Below, piece by piece: positions 24,492-33,299 of a stretch of 38,105 nt of DNA. This stretch comes from a bacterium UBP8_UBA817 (lineage in GTDB: Bacteria; Margulisbacteria; Marinamargulisbacteria; UBA817): assembly GCA_002296285.1 (NCBI GenBank), contig DBHX01000017.1, positions 1 to 38,105 on the forward strand, in the 5' to 3' direction. Position numbers and translations under genes: made by a program. How positions within the stretch are numbered: position 1 is the stretch's first letter; every line of letters starts with the position of its first letter. The notes under the pieces are model-generated. The model was given only the letters and a program-made list of their open reading frames with translations. It made no database searches and was not told the origin of the DNA.

Positions 24492-25454
24492 CTATTCTGA
24501 TGCACTTAAAGCTAAATCATACTCTTTTAATTTAGAATTGATTTCTTCAGCACTTTTCTTTCCAAAGTTTTTAATGTTAAAGAGATCATTTAAATCTTTT
24601 TCAACCAGCTCACCAACAGTATTGATATTGGCTTTCTTTAGACAATTTAAAGAACGTGCAGATAACTCCAAATCTTCTACTGAAATATCAAACACCTTAT
24701 TTTCTGAAACTGTCTCGGCAGACAAATCTTCACCCTGTGAATCTAAATCAACATCTTCAAATACAGGCCGACGATTTAACTCACCAAACAAACTCAGGCT
24801 ATCCATTAATATTGATGCTGACTTTTTCATGCAGTCTTCAATTGAAACACTTCCATTGGACCATAATTCAATTTTTAATTTTTCATAATTTAAGTCCTGA
24901 CCAACACGTGTATCTTCTACGGTATGATTAACGCGATCAATGGGTGAAAAAGAAGAGTCTAAAAACATCGTAGAAATATCTTCTTTGGATCGGCGTTGAT
25001 CTTCAGATGGTCTAAATCCAATATTTCGCTCGATAATAAATGAAAGATTAATACTGGTTTTTTTATCTGTTATTGAAAACAATGGCTGATTTGGATTGAT
25101 AACATTCACATCAGGTGGAAGAATTAAATCAGCGGCAGTAACATCTTTAATACCAGATACATTCAATGAAATTTCACGAGTTGGTTCATCTTCAAATATA
25201 TTGAATACCACACTCTTGATATTAAAAATAATATCAAGAATATCTTCTTGAACACCCTCAATAACATCAAACTCATGACGAACACCATCTATTTTCAAGG
25301 AAATTGGAGCAACCCCTTCCAAAGAAGATAAAACAACTCTTCTAAGAGAATTCCCAATGGTTAACCCCATACCTCTATTCAATGGAGACATCTCAAAAAC
25401 ACCATAACTAGCATCTTTTTGTTCAAATTTTACCCAAGTATCTAAATTCTTCAT
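24492..25454 (-). CDS. rpoA: RNA polymerase alpha subunit
   Basis: 320 residues from ATG 25454. The N-terminal assembly domain has MSPLNRGMGLTIGNSLRRVV and LSSLEGVAP; the C-terminal domain (from ~residue 245) has LELSARSLNCLKKANINTVG and LFNIKNFGKKSAEEI, used for UP-element and activator contacts. The frame is open further upstream to 25502, inside rpsK, but GGAGGAATAAA immediately before ATG 25454 fixes the start there. It follows rpsK with rpsD missing. Confidence 0.97.
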   Translation of the reverse strand: MKNLDTWVKFEQKDASYGVFEMSPLNRGMGLTIGNSLRRVVLSSLEGVAPISLKIDGVRHEFDVIEGVQEDILDIIFNIKSVVFNIFEDEPTREISLNVSGIKDVTAADLILPPDVNVINPNQPLFSITDKKTSINLSFIIERNIGFRPSEDQRRSKEDISTMFLDSSFSPIDRVNHTVEDTRVGQDLNYEKLKIELWSNGSVSIEDCMKKSASILMDSLSLFGELNRRPVFEDVDLDSQGEDLSAETVSENKVFDISVEDLELSARSLNCLKKANINTVGELVEKDLNDLFNIKNFGKKSAEEINSKLKEYDLALSASE

Positions 25455-25467
25455 TTTATTCCTCCAA

Positions 25468-25851
25468 TTAAACTCTTCGACGCTTTTTCGGACGACAGCC
25501 ATTATGTGGCATTGGCGTTCGATCAGTAATAGAACGTATCACCAATCCTGCAGACTGTAATGCACGAATTGCTGTCTCACGTCCTGCACCAGGCCCCTTA
25601 ACATTAACATCAACCTCTAACAACCCCATCTCAACAGCTTTTTGGGCCGCTTGTTCCGCAGCCTGTTGTGCAGCAAAAGGCGTTCCTTTTTTACTTCCTT
25701 TAAATCCCAGCATTCCTGTAGATGCCCATGATAATACATGCCCAGACGAATCCGTAATTGACACAATGGTATTATTAAATGTTGATTTCACATGTGCAAC
25801 ACCAACTAAAATTTTACGTGCTTGTTGTTTTGTTTTTTTACTTGTTGACAT
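25468..25851 (-). CDS. rpsK: 30S ribosomal protein S11
   Basis: 127 residues. HVKSTFNNTIVSITD, WASTGMLGFKGSKKGTPFAAQ, GPGAGRETAIRAL and the terminal RTPMPHNGCRPKKRRRV are all canonical; the protein forms part of the platform near the E site. ATG 25851 is preceded by AGGAGG at a spacing of 7; a TTG one codon earlier (25854) is less likely. Confidence 0.97.
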   Translation of the reverse strand: MSTSKKTKQQARKILVGVAHVKSTFNNTIVSITDSSGHVLSWASTGMLGFKGSKKGTPFAAQQAAEQAAQKAVEMGLLEVDVNVKGPGAGRETAIRALQSAGLVIRSITDRTPMPHNGCRPKKRRRV

Positions 25852-25862
25852 CAACGAACCTC

Positions 25863-26234
25863 CTAAACTGCCTTCTTCTTACCAGCAACGGCAACCTTTT
25901 TACCACGTTTTGTACGAGCATTTGTATGCGTTCTCTGACCTCTGCAAGGCAATTTTAATTTATGACGCCGACCTCTGTAACACCCTATTTCTCCAAGTCT
26001 ACGAATATCCTGAACATTGTCAATTCTCAAGTCACCTTCAACTTGAAAGGTTCGAACAAATTCACGAATAGAAACGATCTCACTTTCTTCCAAATCCTTA
26101 ACTCTCTTGGAAGGATCTAATTTTAACTGGGTAATAATTTTCTTTGCTAAAAAAGGACCAACTCCAAATATATAAGTTAATGCAATAATCAATCGTTTAT
26201 CTTTTGGTAAATCAACACCAACAATTCGTGCCAT
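25863..26234 (-). CDS. rpsM: 30S ribosomal protein S13
   Basis: 123 residues: RIVGVDLPKDKRLIIALTYI at the start, IDNVQDIRRLGEIGCYRGRR and the RGQRTHTNARTKRG tail that contacts tRNA in the head of the small subunit. A full AGGAGGA ribosome site overlaps the rpmJ stop codon 13 bases upstream. Confidence 0.97.
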   Translation of the reverse strand: MARIVGVDLPKDKRLIIALTYIFGVGPFLAKKIITQLKLDPSKRVKDLEESEIVSIREFVRTFQVEGDLRIDNVQDIRRLGEIGCYRGRRHKLKLPCRGQRTHTNARTKRGKKVAVAGKKKAV

Positions 26235-26246
26235 TAATGATTCCTC

Positions 26247-26360
26247 CTAACCTTGTCTTTGCTTACATTTCGGGTTTACACAAATAACCATAACACGGCC
26301 TTTTCTGCGAATAACTCTACACTTTTCACATATTTTTTTTACGGATGCTCTTACTTTCAT
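26247..26360 (-). CDS. rpmJ: 50S ribosomal protein L36
   Basis: 37 residues: MKVRASVKKICEKCRVIRRK continuing to a VICVNPKCKQRQG end. The zinc site is C11, C14, C27 and C32; the fourth ligand, usually His in bacterial L36, is Cys here. It sits between map and rpsM where infA-rpmJ is the common order; infA is absent. GAGGG lies 4 bases before the ATG. Confidence 0.95.
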   Translation of the reverse strand: MKVRASVKKICEKCRVIRRKGRVMVICVNPKCKQRQG

Positions 26361-26512
26361 GTTACCCTCAATTTTATTTACATTAAGTCAACATTATTAT
26401 TACTTAACTACACGATAAAAAATAATACAATTGACTTTTCTTAGTCTACCAATGTAACGCGAATTTATGGTTTACGCAATGGTTTATTTAGAATATTTTA
26501 AAAAAATCCAAA
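26361..26512 (-). promoter_or_regulatory. probable internal promoter region of the alpha operon
   Basis: The 152-bp gap between map and rpmJ is by far the largest in the ribosomal cluster. On the minus strand TTGCGT and TACATT are spaced 17 bp apart, giving a plausible -35/-10 pair, followed by a long AT-rich leader with TATTATT. No ORF or strong terminator is seen. It occupies the place where infA usually lies. Confidence 0.4.
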
Positions 26513-27259
26513 TTATGGATTAAGTGTTAATATCTCAACCCCATCATCAGTAATTAAAATCGTATTTTCATAGTGTGCCGACCACTGTCGATCAACTGTT
26601 ACTATTGTCCAATCATCAGAAAGTGTTTCAATTCCGGGTAACCCCAGATTTACCATTGGTTCAATCGCAAACGTCATGCCTTCTTTTAGTCGAAGCCCGG
26701 CGCCCTTTTTGCCATAATTGGGGATTAAAGGCTCCTCATGAAGTGAAGCCCCAATCCCATGACTATATAAATCTTTAACAATTGTTAAACCATGAGATTC
26801 AACATAAGACTGAATACCATTCGAAATATCCCCCAATCTTGAACCGGCAGAAATGCCTTTCATGGACTCAAAAAAAGAGGTTTCTGTTACCTGTGCTAAA
26901 AATTTAGCTTCTTCAGACACGTCCCCTATCAAGAAAGTTCGAGCAGCATCCGCATAGAATCCATTATATTTAACACCAATATCAATAGAAACAATATCCC
27001 CGTCATAAAACAATTTATCATCACCGGGAATACCATGAACAATTTCCTCGTTTTTCGATATGCATGTTGTGTACTTATATCCTTGGTAACCTAAAAATCC
27101 AGGAACAGCATTTTGTGATTCAATATAAGACTGTGCAAATAAATCCACTTGACGAGCACTAATACCTTCAGTAATAAATTCGGATAACTGTAAAAAAGTG
27201 CTGGCCAGTATTTTACCAGCAATCCTCATCGATTTAATTTTATCAGTATTTAAAGCCAT
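26513..27259 (-). CDS. map: methionine aminopeptidase, type I
   Basis: 248 residues. It removes the initiator methionine from new proteins. All five metal ligands are present: D93 (SIDIG), D104 (ADAARTF), H167 (YSHGIG), E200 (FAIEPM) and E231 (YENTILI); H75 (VHGIP) lines the substrate pocket. No N-terminal zinc-finger extension. The ATG shares a base with the adk stop (TAATG), so the pair is coupled. Confidence 0.97.
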   Translation of the reverse strand: MALNTDKIKSMRIAGKILASTFLQLSEFITEGISARQVDLFAQSYIESQNAVPGFLGYQGYKYTTCISKNEEIVHGIPGDDKLFYDGDIVSIDIGVKYNGFYADAARTFLIGDVSEEAKFLAQVTETSFFESMKGISAGSRLGDISNGIQSYVESHGLTIVKDLYSHGIGASLHEEPLIPNYGKKGAGLRLKEGMTFAIEPMVNLGLPGIETLSDDWTIVTVDRQWSAHYENTILITDDGVEILTLNP

Positions 27260-27909
27260 TAAACTGAAATTTGCAAAGAATGAACAAGCTCATCAAACAA
27301 TTGATGAATATCATCGATACTTTTCATGCAATCAATCGTCAATAACTGATCAGAATAATGTTTAATTAATGGTTGAGTTTCATTTTGATAAACCTGATAG
27401 CGATGTTTTACTTTTTCGGGATTATCATCCTCTCTAGTAATTAAATATGGTTGAACATCAATGGGTGCCGGATTAGATTCCTTGTGATACACCATATTCG
27501 TTCGAGAATCTATTTGACGCCCTGAAATACGTTGTATGCTTGTCTCTAATGCTAAGTCAAAATAAACCGCGTGATTTAAAGTAAGATCAATAGAGTTCAA
27601 TAACTGATCAAAAGCTCGTGCTTGATCTATTGTTCTAGGAAAGCCATCAAAAACTATTCCAGGGGTATTATTTTCTTCAATGATCGTTAAAATCTTATCT
27701 TTAATTATTTGAAGAATAACATCATCAGATACCAAGTCACCGGACTCTATAATATTTTTCACTTGAATTCCTAAATCTGATCCCGACTTTACTTCAGCTC
27801 TTAACAGATCACCCGTTGAAAGATGTGAATAATTAAACTCATCCTTAAGATACTGAGCCTGAGTTCCCTTTCCGGAGCCTGCCGGTCCAAAAAATACTAA
27901 AATATTCAT
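27259..27909 (-). CDS. adk: adenylate kinase
   Basis: 216 residues, long form. It catalyses ATP + AMP = 2 ADP. P-loop GPAGSGKGT (8-16), the AMP-site STGDLLR and GFPRTIDQARAF, and the LID starting GRQIDSRTNMVYH. The LID has no Cys4 zinc site. Start and stop overlap secY and map by one base each, giving a tightly coupled secY-adk-map unit. Confidence 0.97.
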   Translation of the reverse strand: MNILVFFGPAGSGKGTQAQYLKDEFNYSHLSTGDLLRAEVKSGSDLGIQVKNIIESGDLVSDDVILQIIKDKILTIIEENNTPGIVFDGFPRTIDQARAFDQLLNSIDLTLNHAVYFDLALETSIQRISGRQIDSRTNMVYHKESNPAPIDVQPYLITREDDNPEKVKHRYQVYQNETQPLIKHYSDQLLTIDCMKSIDDIHQLFDELVHSLQISV

Positions 27910-29171
27910 TAATTAACCATCCCCTCATACTCTTTTTGAAGTATAAAACTATCAATTTGTTTCAGCAGATCTAACGATACACCGACAATAATTAACAATG
28001 CAGTTCCACCCAACCCCATAAAACTATTGACATTGGTTGTCGCAGCGGCAACAATCGGAATTAACGCAATTAATGATAAAAATGTAGCTCCAAAAAATGT
28101 TAATTTAGTTACAATTGATTCCAAAAATTTTTCGGTAGGTTTACCTGGCCTAACGCCCATTATAAAACCACCATACTTTTTAATATTTTGTGATAATTCA
28201 ACCGGGCTAAATGAAATTGCTGTATAAAAATAAGTAAAGAAAAATATAAGAAAGCAAAATAGCCCATTATACAAAATCCCATCGTATGTATAATACTTTG
28301 CAAAAAAAGCTTTAATCATTTCTACAGGTATGAAATTGGAAATAACCAAGGGAAATTGCAATAAAGCTGATGCAAAAATAATTGGAAGCACGCCTCCCTG
28401 GATCAACCGCAATGGAATAAACGTAGATTGACCGCCATACATCTTTCTTCCTACAACGCGTTTTGCATATTGAACACCAATTTTACGTTGGGCTTCTTGT
28501 ATGATAACAATTGAAAATATAATAAAAACCAATACAGCAATCATAGCAAATACACTAATTGGATTGGTACCTGACTGAATGAGTCCATATGTATTTTTAA
28601 TATAAAAAGGCATTTGTGAAATAATGCCAATAAATATTAAAATCGACGCCCCGTTACCAATACCATTTTCAGTCATTAATTCGCCAATGTACATAACTAA
28701 GCAAGCACCGGCCACCAACCCAATAACAGAATAAATAAGAAAAAATCCAAAAGAAACATTCGGTAAAATAAAAGACTTAAAACCAAAAGTAATCACCAAT
28801 GCCTGAATAAGAGCTAAAACAACGGTAATATATCGTGTAAGTTGAGAAATACGCTTTCTACCCGCCTCGCCTTCTTCAAGGATAGACTTAAGTTCAGGAA
28901 TAACAAAAGACATTAATTGCATGATAATGGATGCATTAATGTAAGGTAGTATTCCTAAAGCGAATATAGAAAACCGACTTAAAGAGCCCCCAGAGAAAAG
29001 ATCAATAAATGAAATGAGACTATTTGAGTTAACAAGGTTATTTAAATCCGATAAATCGATTCCTGAAATAGGAATATGTGATCCCAATCGGTAGAATAAT
29101 AACATTAATAATGTGTAAATTAATTTTTTTTGTAAATCTTTATATTTAAATATAGAAAGTAAACGTTCCAT
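27909..29171 (-). CDS. secY: protein translocase channel subunit SecY
   Basis: 420 residues with about ten hydrophobic membrane spans. Landmarks: RLGSHIPISGID near the start, the plug/TM2 region ending LGILPYINASIIMQL, GIGNGASILIF, and the cytoplasmic loop KYGGFIMGVRPGKPTEKFL. It is the pore of the general secretory channel in the inner membrane. Start overlaps the rplO stop by one base. Length is slightly below the common ~430-440. Confidence 0.97.
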   Translation of the reverse strand: MERLLSIFKYKDLQKKLIYTLLMLLFYRLGSHIPISGIDLSDLNNLVNSNSLISFIDLFSGGSLSRFSIFALGILPYINASIIMQLMSFVIPELKSILEEGEAGRKRISQLTRYITVVLALIQALVITFGFKSFILPNVSFGFFLIYSVIGLVAGACLVMYIGELMTENGIGNGASILIFIGIISQMPFYIKNTYGLIQSGTNPISVFAMIAVLVFIIFSIVIIQEAQRKIGVQYAKRVVGRKMYGGQSTFIPLRLIQGGVLPIIFASALLQFPLVISNFIPVEMIKAFFAKYYTYDGILYNGLFCFLIFFFTYFYTAISFSPVELSQNIKKYGGFIMGVRPGKPTEKFLESIVTKLTFFGATFLSLIALIPIVAAATTNVNSFMGLGGTALLIIVGVSLDLLKQIDSFILQKEYEGMVN

Positions 29172-29689
29172 TAATCTAATAGTATAACGTTACAACCCAA
29201 TTTTTCTAAATTTGTTTTTAAAGAATTTGAAATTGCATGCGTTTCTATAGATTTAATAGAGAAACCTTCCGGTACATTTCCAACAAATTTAACGAAGCCA
29301 GATTTACTAACAAGATTAAAATCAAGTAAATGCTTAAGTTCAATTGTATCAGTAAAGCGAGAGTAATTAAGATTTTCTAAATTAATGATTTGGTAATGTT
29401 TCTTGAAAATATTAGTAAAACCACGCTTTTTTGGTATTCGTTTATACAAAGGATTCTGACCACCTTCAAAACCACGCTTACGAGAAAAACCAGACCGTGA
29501 CTTTTGACCCTTATGACCACGACCACATTCCCCTCCATAACCGGAAGCATTACCTCTGCCTACTCGCTTTCTCTTTTTTGTCGAATCGGGAAAAGCAACC
29601 ATTGTATTTAATGTGATAATAGAAACTGCTGAAGGCTCAACAACTTTACTTTCAACTGTTTTTTTTGCCTTAGTCTTTGTCTGTGTCAT
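29171..29689 (-). CDS. rplO: 50S ribosomal protein L15 with N-terminal extension
   Basis: 172 residues. The family normally begins just before the block seen here as KKRKRVGRGNASGYG, followed by GRGHKGQKSRSG; about 25 extra residues, rich in Lys, Thr and Val, precede it. The ATG lies inside rpsE (20-base overlap). rpmD, which normally sits between rpsE and rplO, is absent. Confidence 0.95.
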   Translation of the reverse strand: MTQTKTKAKKTVESKVVEPSAVSIITLNTMVAFPDSTKKRKRVGRGNASGYGGECGRGHKGQKSRSGFSRKRGFEGGQNPLYKRIPKKRGFTNIFKKHYQIINLENLNYSRFTDTIELKHLLDFNLVSKSGFVKFVGNVPEGFSIKSIETHAISNSLKTNLEKLGCNVILLD

Positions 29690-30212
29690 CAGATGTCTCC
29701 TCTTTAATAGTATTTCGGAAGTTTAATTTAACACCCCGTCGTTCTTCAACATCAGCTTGACTTTTAAGCTTTAAAAGTCCGTTAAGTGCCGCTTTAGCCA
29801 TGTTAAGTGAATTATTGGATCCAATCGATTTAGCAACAACATTTTCAATACCTAAAGATTCAAGAAGTATTCGAATAGAGCCACCAGCAATTACTCCTGT
29901 CCCTTCAGGTGCTGGACGTAAGACAACTTTAGAAGCTTTAAATTCTCCGACGATACGATGAGGAATTGTCCCATCCACAACATTGATTTGGTGCATATTT
30001 TTTTTTGCTTTTTCAATGCTCCGTTTAATGGCCATTGGTACTTCTTTAGATTTAGATGTGGCTAGGCCAACCGTACCTCTTTGGTCACCTACAATAACGA
30101 AGGCTCTAAACCCAAGTTTTTTACCGCCCTTATTAACTTTAGTAACACGATTTATTTTTATTAATTTTTCAAATAATTTATCTTGTGAATCATCTGTAGC
30201 TGTATATGACAT
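29670..30212 (-). CDS. rpsE: 30S ribosomal protein S5
   Basis: 180 residues. VTKVNKGGKKLGFRAFVIVG is the double-stranded RNA-binding part; GTGVIAGGSIRILLESLGI and the IGSNNSLNMAKAAL block form the second domain. S5 takes part in decoding accuracy and, with S4 and S3, lines the mRNA entry channel. The C-terminal tail is acidic (EETSDDTDKD) and overlaps rplO. Confidence 0.97.
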   Translation of the reverse strand: MSYTATDDSQDKLFEKLIKINRVTKVNKGGKKLGFRAFVIVGDQRGTVGLATSKSKEVPMAIKRSIEKAKKNMHQINVVDGTIPHRIVGEFKASKVVLRPAPEGTGVIAGGSIRILLESLGIENVVAKSIGSNNSLNMAKAALNGLLKLKSQADVEERRGVKLNFRNTIKEETSDDTDKD

Positions 30213-30214
30213 TT

Positions 30215-30496
30215 TTAAAACTCCAATCCTGCATCTCTAGCACCATCTGCCAAAGATTTAATTCGACCATGATATAGTATTCCATTGCGATCAAAATAGA
30301 TCGAGTTGATTTTTAATTTTTTTCCCTTAGAACCTATATCCTGACCAAGTTTAAAACAATTTTCTACATTTGCTTGCTTAAATTTAAGAGATAACGTAGA
30401 ACTGGTTGCTACGATATTTTGATTTTCATCTAATATTGAAGCATATACATGATGTAAAGTTTTCTTAACTAATAAACGATATTTTTTAGTACTCAT
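30215..30496 (-). CDS. rplR: 50S ribosomal protein L18, short form
   Basis: 93 residues against the usual ~115-120. It starts at KKYRLLVKKTLHHVYASILD; the basic N-terminal tail that contacts 5S rRNA is almost missing. The C-terminal YFDRNGILYHGRIKSLADGA and RDAGLEF are canonical. No in-frame longer start is visible and the gap to rplF is only 1 base, so the short form appears genuine. Confidence 0.93.
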   Translation of the reverse strand: MSTKKYRLLVKKTLHHVYASILDENQNIVATSSTLSLKFKQANVENCFKLGQDIGSKGKKLKINSIYFDRNGILYHGRIKSLADGARDAGLEF

Positions 30497-30497
30497 C

Positions 30498-31022
30498 TTA
30501 CTTTACCTTCTTTCCAACTTTCTTAATAATACGATCACGAACTCTTTTAATGCCCTTTTCCTTGTATGGGTCTTTTTTTGCCGGCCGGAGTTTAATTATT
30601 TCTGCAGCTACCTGACCGACCAACTGTTTATCTACACCCGATAATTTAATTTCAGTTTGACTCGGAATCTCAGCAGTAATCCCTTCAGGTATAGTATAAG
30701 AAACAGGGTGAGAATATCCTAAATTGAAATTCAATTTGTTATTAGATAACGATACACGATACCCTACTCCCTTTAAAACCAAATCCTCTTTACATAAGTT
30801 TTGAACACCATTAATCATATTTTTAATCAGTGCACAATAAAGACCCAGCATATCTTTCTTTACAGCAGATACGGTGATCTGGTCATTGGTTACATCAAGA
30901 TCAACACCATGAACAAGAAATATATTCAGTTGACCGTGCTTTCCTTTAATTGATAGGTTGCGTTGCTCATAAGTAACTTCAACGTTAGAGATATCAATCG
31001 GCTTTCTAGCTAATTTACTCAT
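30498..31022 (-). CDS. rplF: 50S ribosomal protein L6
   Basis: 174 residues. Two repeated alpha/beta domains; the C-terminal LRPAKKDPYKEKGI-K-R block binds 23S rRNA near the sarcin-ricin loop. N-terminal KPIDISNVEV is slightly divergent from the usual P-I-x-I-P. ATG overlaps the rpsH stop by one base. Confidence 0.96.
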   Translation of the reverse strand: MSKLARKPIDISNVEVTYEQRNLSIKGKHGQLNIFLVHGVDLDVTNDQITVSAVKKDMLGLYCALIKNMINGVQNLCKEDLVLKGVGYRVSLSNNKLNFNLGYSHPVSYTIPEGITAEIPSQTEIKLSGVDKQLVGQVAAEIIKLRPAKKDPYKEKGIKRVRDRIIKKVGKKVK

Positions 31023-31423
31023 TAGTAGACCTCTCCTATAACTTCTCCACCAAGATTTTTGATACGAGCTTCTTTACCCGACAAAATACCCTTGGACGTT
31101 GATAAAATAAGTGTTCCAAATCCATTTAGAACCTTATAAATATCTTTTTTCTTAGTGTAAACTCGTTTAGAAGGTTTACTTACTCGGCGAATGCTCTCAA
31201 TTAAGGGCTTACCATTTTTATCATATTTTAAAGACAATTTGATTAAGCGCTTATTTAAATCATCATTAACAATCTCATAACCATTAATGTAACCTTCATT
31301 GGTTAATATTTTTGCAATCTCACATTTTATATTTGAATACTGAAATGAAATTGAATCAAAGGAAACAATTTGTGCATTTCGAATTCGTGTAAACATATCT
31401 GCAATAGGATCTATAACTGTCAT
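31022..31423 (-). CDS. rpsH: 30S ribosomal protein S8
   Basis: 133 residues: DPIADMFTRIRNAQ at the start and STSKGILSGKEARIKNLGGE at the end, the latter the 16S helix 21-binding loop. In E. coli S8 represses its own operon; no matching hairpin was identified here. Confidence 0.97.
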   Translation of the reverse strand: MTVIDPIADMFTRIRNAQIVSFDSISFQYSNIKCEIAKILTNEGYINGYEIVNDDLNKRLIKLSLKYDKNGKPLIESIRRVSKPSKRVYTKKKDIYKVLNGFGTLILSTSKGILSGKEARIKNLGGEVIGEVY

Positions 31424-31435
31424 TAGATTACTCCT

Positions 31436-31615
31436 TTACCAAGATGACTTTGTTACACCAGGCAGTTGTGCTGATGTAGCTAAATTACGAAAACATATAC
31501 GACAAATGCCAAAGAACCGGATATAACCTCTGGGTCGACCACATAAGCTACATCGATTCCGATGCTGTACACCTTTTTTACGTTTATTCTTTACAACCAT
31601 TGATTTTTTAGCCAT
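31436..31615 (-). CDS. rpsN: 30S ribosomal protein S14, zinc-binding type
   Basis: 59 residues, ATG 31615 to TAA 31436-31438. NRCSLCGRPRGYIRFFGICR with C22, C25, C38 and C41 forms the zinc site; the SAQLPGVTKSSW end is typical. This is the ~60-residue zinc type found in many Gram-positive and deep-branching bacteria rather than the ~100-residue form. It lies between rplE and rpsH, 12 bases before the latter. Confidence 0.96.
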   Translation of the reverse strand: MAKKSMVVKNKRKKGVQHRNRCSLCGRPRGYIRFFGICRICFRNLATSAQLPGVTKSSW

Positions 31616-31625
31616 ATCTAACCTC

Positions 31626-32162
31626 TCAATTTGCCTTAAATGGCAAGCCCATACTTTCTAATAAAAATAGTAACTCTTCTTTTGATTTTGAAGTAGTACA
31701 AATCGTAATATCCATTCCACGCAATCGATCTAACTCAGTATTAGATTCGGGAAAAATAGAATCATCCTTAATACCAAAAGAAAAATTTCCAAACTGATCA
31801 CATCCACGTTTGCTAATCCCTCTAAAATCACGAATCTTCGGAAGTGATAGATACAGAAGATTGCTTAAAAAGTTATTCATTTTCTTGGATCTTAATGTCA
31901 CTTTACAACCGACAACTTGTCCTTCTCGTAACTTAAAATTAGAAATGGATTTTTTTGCTTTAGTAAATACAGGTTTTTGACCGGTTATTGCATAAAACAA
32001 TTCAAAAGTTTTTTCTAAAACTGCAGAATTGGTTAATGCCTCACTTAAACCTCGATGAATGACAACTTTTTCAATCTTGGGTACCTGATGTACATTGGCA
32101 TACTTAAATTTATCATTTAATTTTTTTTGTGCGTCTAATATAACTTGATTAATATCTTTCAT
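31626..32162 (-). CDS. rplE: 50S ribosomal protein L5
   Basis: 178 residues. NVHQVPKIEKVVIHRGL, ITGQKPVFTKAKKSISNFKL and IPRDFRG-like LPKIRDFRGISKRGCDQFGN mark the family; it binds 5S rRNA and contacts the P-site tRNA. The end (ELLFLLESMGLPF) is canonical. Confidence 0.97.
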   Translation of the reverse strand: MKDINQVILDAQKKLNDKFKYANVHQVPKIEKVVIHRGLSEALTNSAVLEKTFELFYAITGQKPVFTKAKKSISNFKLREGQVVGCKVTLRSKKMNNFLSNLLYLSLPKIRDFRGISKRGCDQFGNFSFGIKDDSIFPESNTELDRLRGMDITICTTSKSKEELLFLLESMGLPFKAN

Positions 32163-32171
32163 AATAAATCC

Positions 32172-32483
32172 TTAAAATGTAGCTCCAGAAACTTTCGAAA
32201 ATCGTTTCTTATTTCCATCTTTAATTGCTTTAAACCCAACTTTAGTTGGAACCTTTTTATCAGGGCAAAGTAAAGAGACATTAGATTGATGGATAGATCT
32301 TGAGACTTCTATAATACCACCATCTGATTTTTCTGTTTTTTTCTTATGCATTTTACTGATATTAACACCTTCAACAACAACTCTGTTATTTTTATGATCT
32401 ACCTCAACAACTTTGCCCTCTTTGCCTTTATCTTTTCCAGCAATTACTTTTACTAAATCATCCTTTTTTAATCGATAAGCCAT
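32172..32483 (-). CDS. rplX: 50S ribosomal protein L24
   Basis: 103 residues with the KOW motif KKDDLVKVIAGKDKGKEGKV near the start and VVEGVNISKMHKK following. It is an assembly initiator at the tunnel exit. Placed between rplN and rplE as usual. Confidence 0.97.
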   Translation of the reverse strand: MAYRLKKDDLVKVIAGKDKGKEGKVVEVDHKNNRVVVEGVNISKMHKKKTEKSDGGIIEVSRSIHQSNVSLLCPDKKVPTKVGFKAIKDGNKKRFSKVSGATF

Positions 32484-32493
32484 AATTAATTCC

Positions 32494-32862
32494 TTAAATT
32501 ACCTCTTTCGCAAGAGATATAATTTTCATAAAATTCTTCTCTCTCAATTCTCTTGGAATTGGTCCAAAAATTCGTGTACCTTTAGGATTACCATCTTCAC
32601 CAATAATTACCGCAGCATTGTCATCAAAACTGATAACCGTACCATCAGCACGACGTTTCTTTCTTTTTGTTCTCACAACAACGGCTTTAACAATATCTGA
32701 TTTATTTACGTTTCCAGCAACATTGGCTTTTTTAACAGTGGCTATAATTACATCACCCAAGGAAGCATATCGTTTACCAGTTGAACCAACAACTCTTATA
32801 CAAAGAATTTCTTTTGCACCAGAGTTATCTGTTACACTTAGTAAGGACTCTTGTTGAATCAT
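32494..32862 (-). CDS. rplN: 50S ribosomal protein L14
   Basis: 122 residues, standard length: MIQQESLLSVTDNSGAKEIL, then DVIIATVKKANV and IFGPIPRELREKNFMKIISL. It lies at the subunit interface. ATG overlaps the rpsQ stop (ATGA). Confidence 0.98.
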   Translation of the reverse strand: MIQQESLLSVTDNSGAKEILCIRVVGSTGKRYASLGDVIIATVKKANVAGNVNKSDIVKAVVVRTKRKKRRADGTVISFDDNAAVIIGEDGNPKGTRIFGPIPRELREKNFMKIISLAKEVI

Positions 32863-33110
32863 GAGTTCGCTCCTTGAATATTAATCAAACGCCAGGTTTT
32901 TTTTGCACTTAAGGGACGACATGAAACAAAATTAACGTAATCACCAACTTTTGCTTCATTTTTTTCATCATGTACCAAAGCTGACCATGTAACATTAACA
33001 ACCTTTTTATAAAAAGGGTGACGTTTACGTGTTTTCACACTCACTTTAATTGTTTTATCGCCAGATTTAGATACAACAATTCCTTGCTTTTGTTGTAAAG
33101 ACTTACTCAT
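32859..33110 (-). CDS. rpsQ: 30S ribosomal protein S17
   Basis: 83 residues, OB fold: GIVVSKSGDKTIKVSVKTRK then HPFYKKVV and DYVNFVSCRPLSAKKTW. It is an early 16S 5'-domain binder. It overlaps rpmC by 8 bases and rplN by 4, so all three are translationally linked. Confidence 0.97.
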   Translation of the reverse strand: MSKSLQQKQGIVVSKSGDKTIKVSVKTRKRHPFYKKVVNVTWSALVHDEKNEAKVGDYVNFVSCRPLSAKKTWRLINIQGANS

Positions 33111-33297
33111 GACCTTTCCTTTCGTTAATTATCGTATGAATACGAGCAGTATCTTTTCTTATTTTACGTAATACAGAAGTATCACTTAATGAATTATTAA
33201 GAATTGAAAACTTTTTGTCAAGGTATTCAGTACTTAAATCTTTTATTTTAGCGTTTAGCTCTTCATCTTTTAATTTTCTTAAATCATTTATTTTCAT
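33103..33297 (-). CDS. rpmC: 50S ribosomal protein L29
   Basis: 64 residues, helical hairpin: MKINDLRKLKDEELNAKIKD and the LRKIRKDTARIHTIINER end. It lies at the tunnel exit, a docking place for chaperones and targeting factors. Two bases separate it from rplP. Confidence 0.96.
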   Translation of the reverse strand: MKINDLRKLKDEELNAKIKDLSTEYLDKKFSILNNSLSDTSVLRKIRKDTARIHTIINERKGHE

Positions 33298-33299
33298 AA

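Noticed and set aside
25455..25502. Longer rpoA start inside rpsK
   Set aside because: The upstream codons do not resemble alpha N-termini and GGAGGAATAAA directly precedes ATG 25454.
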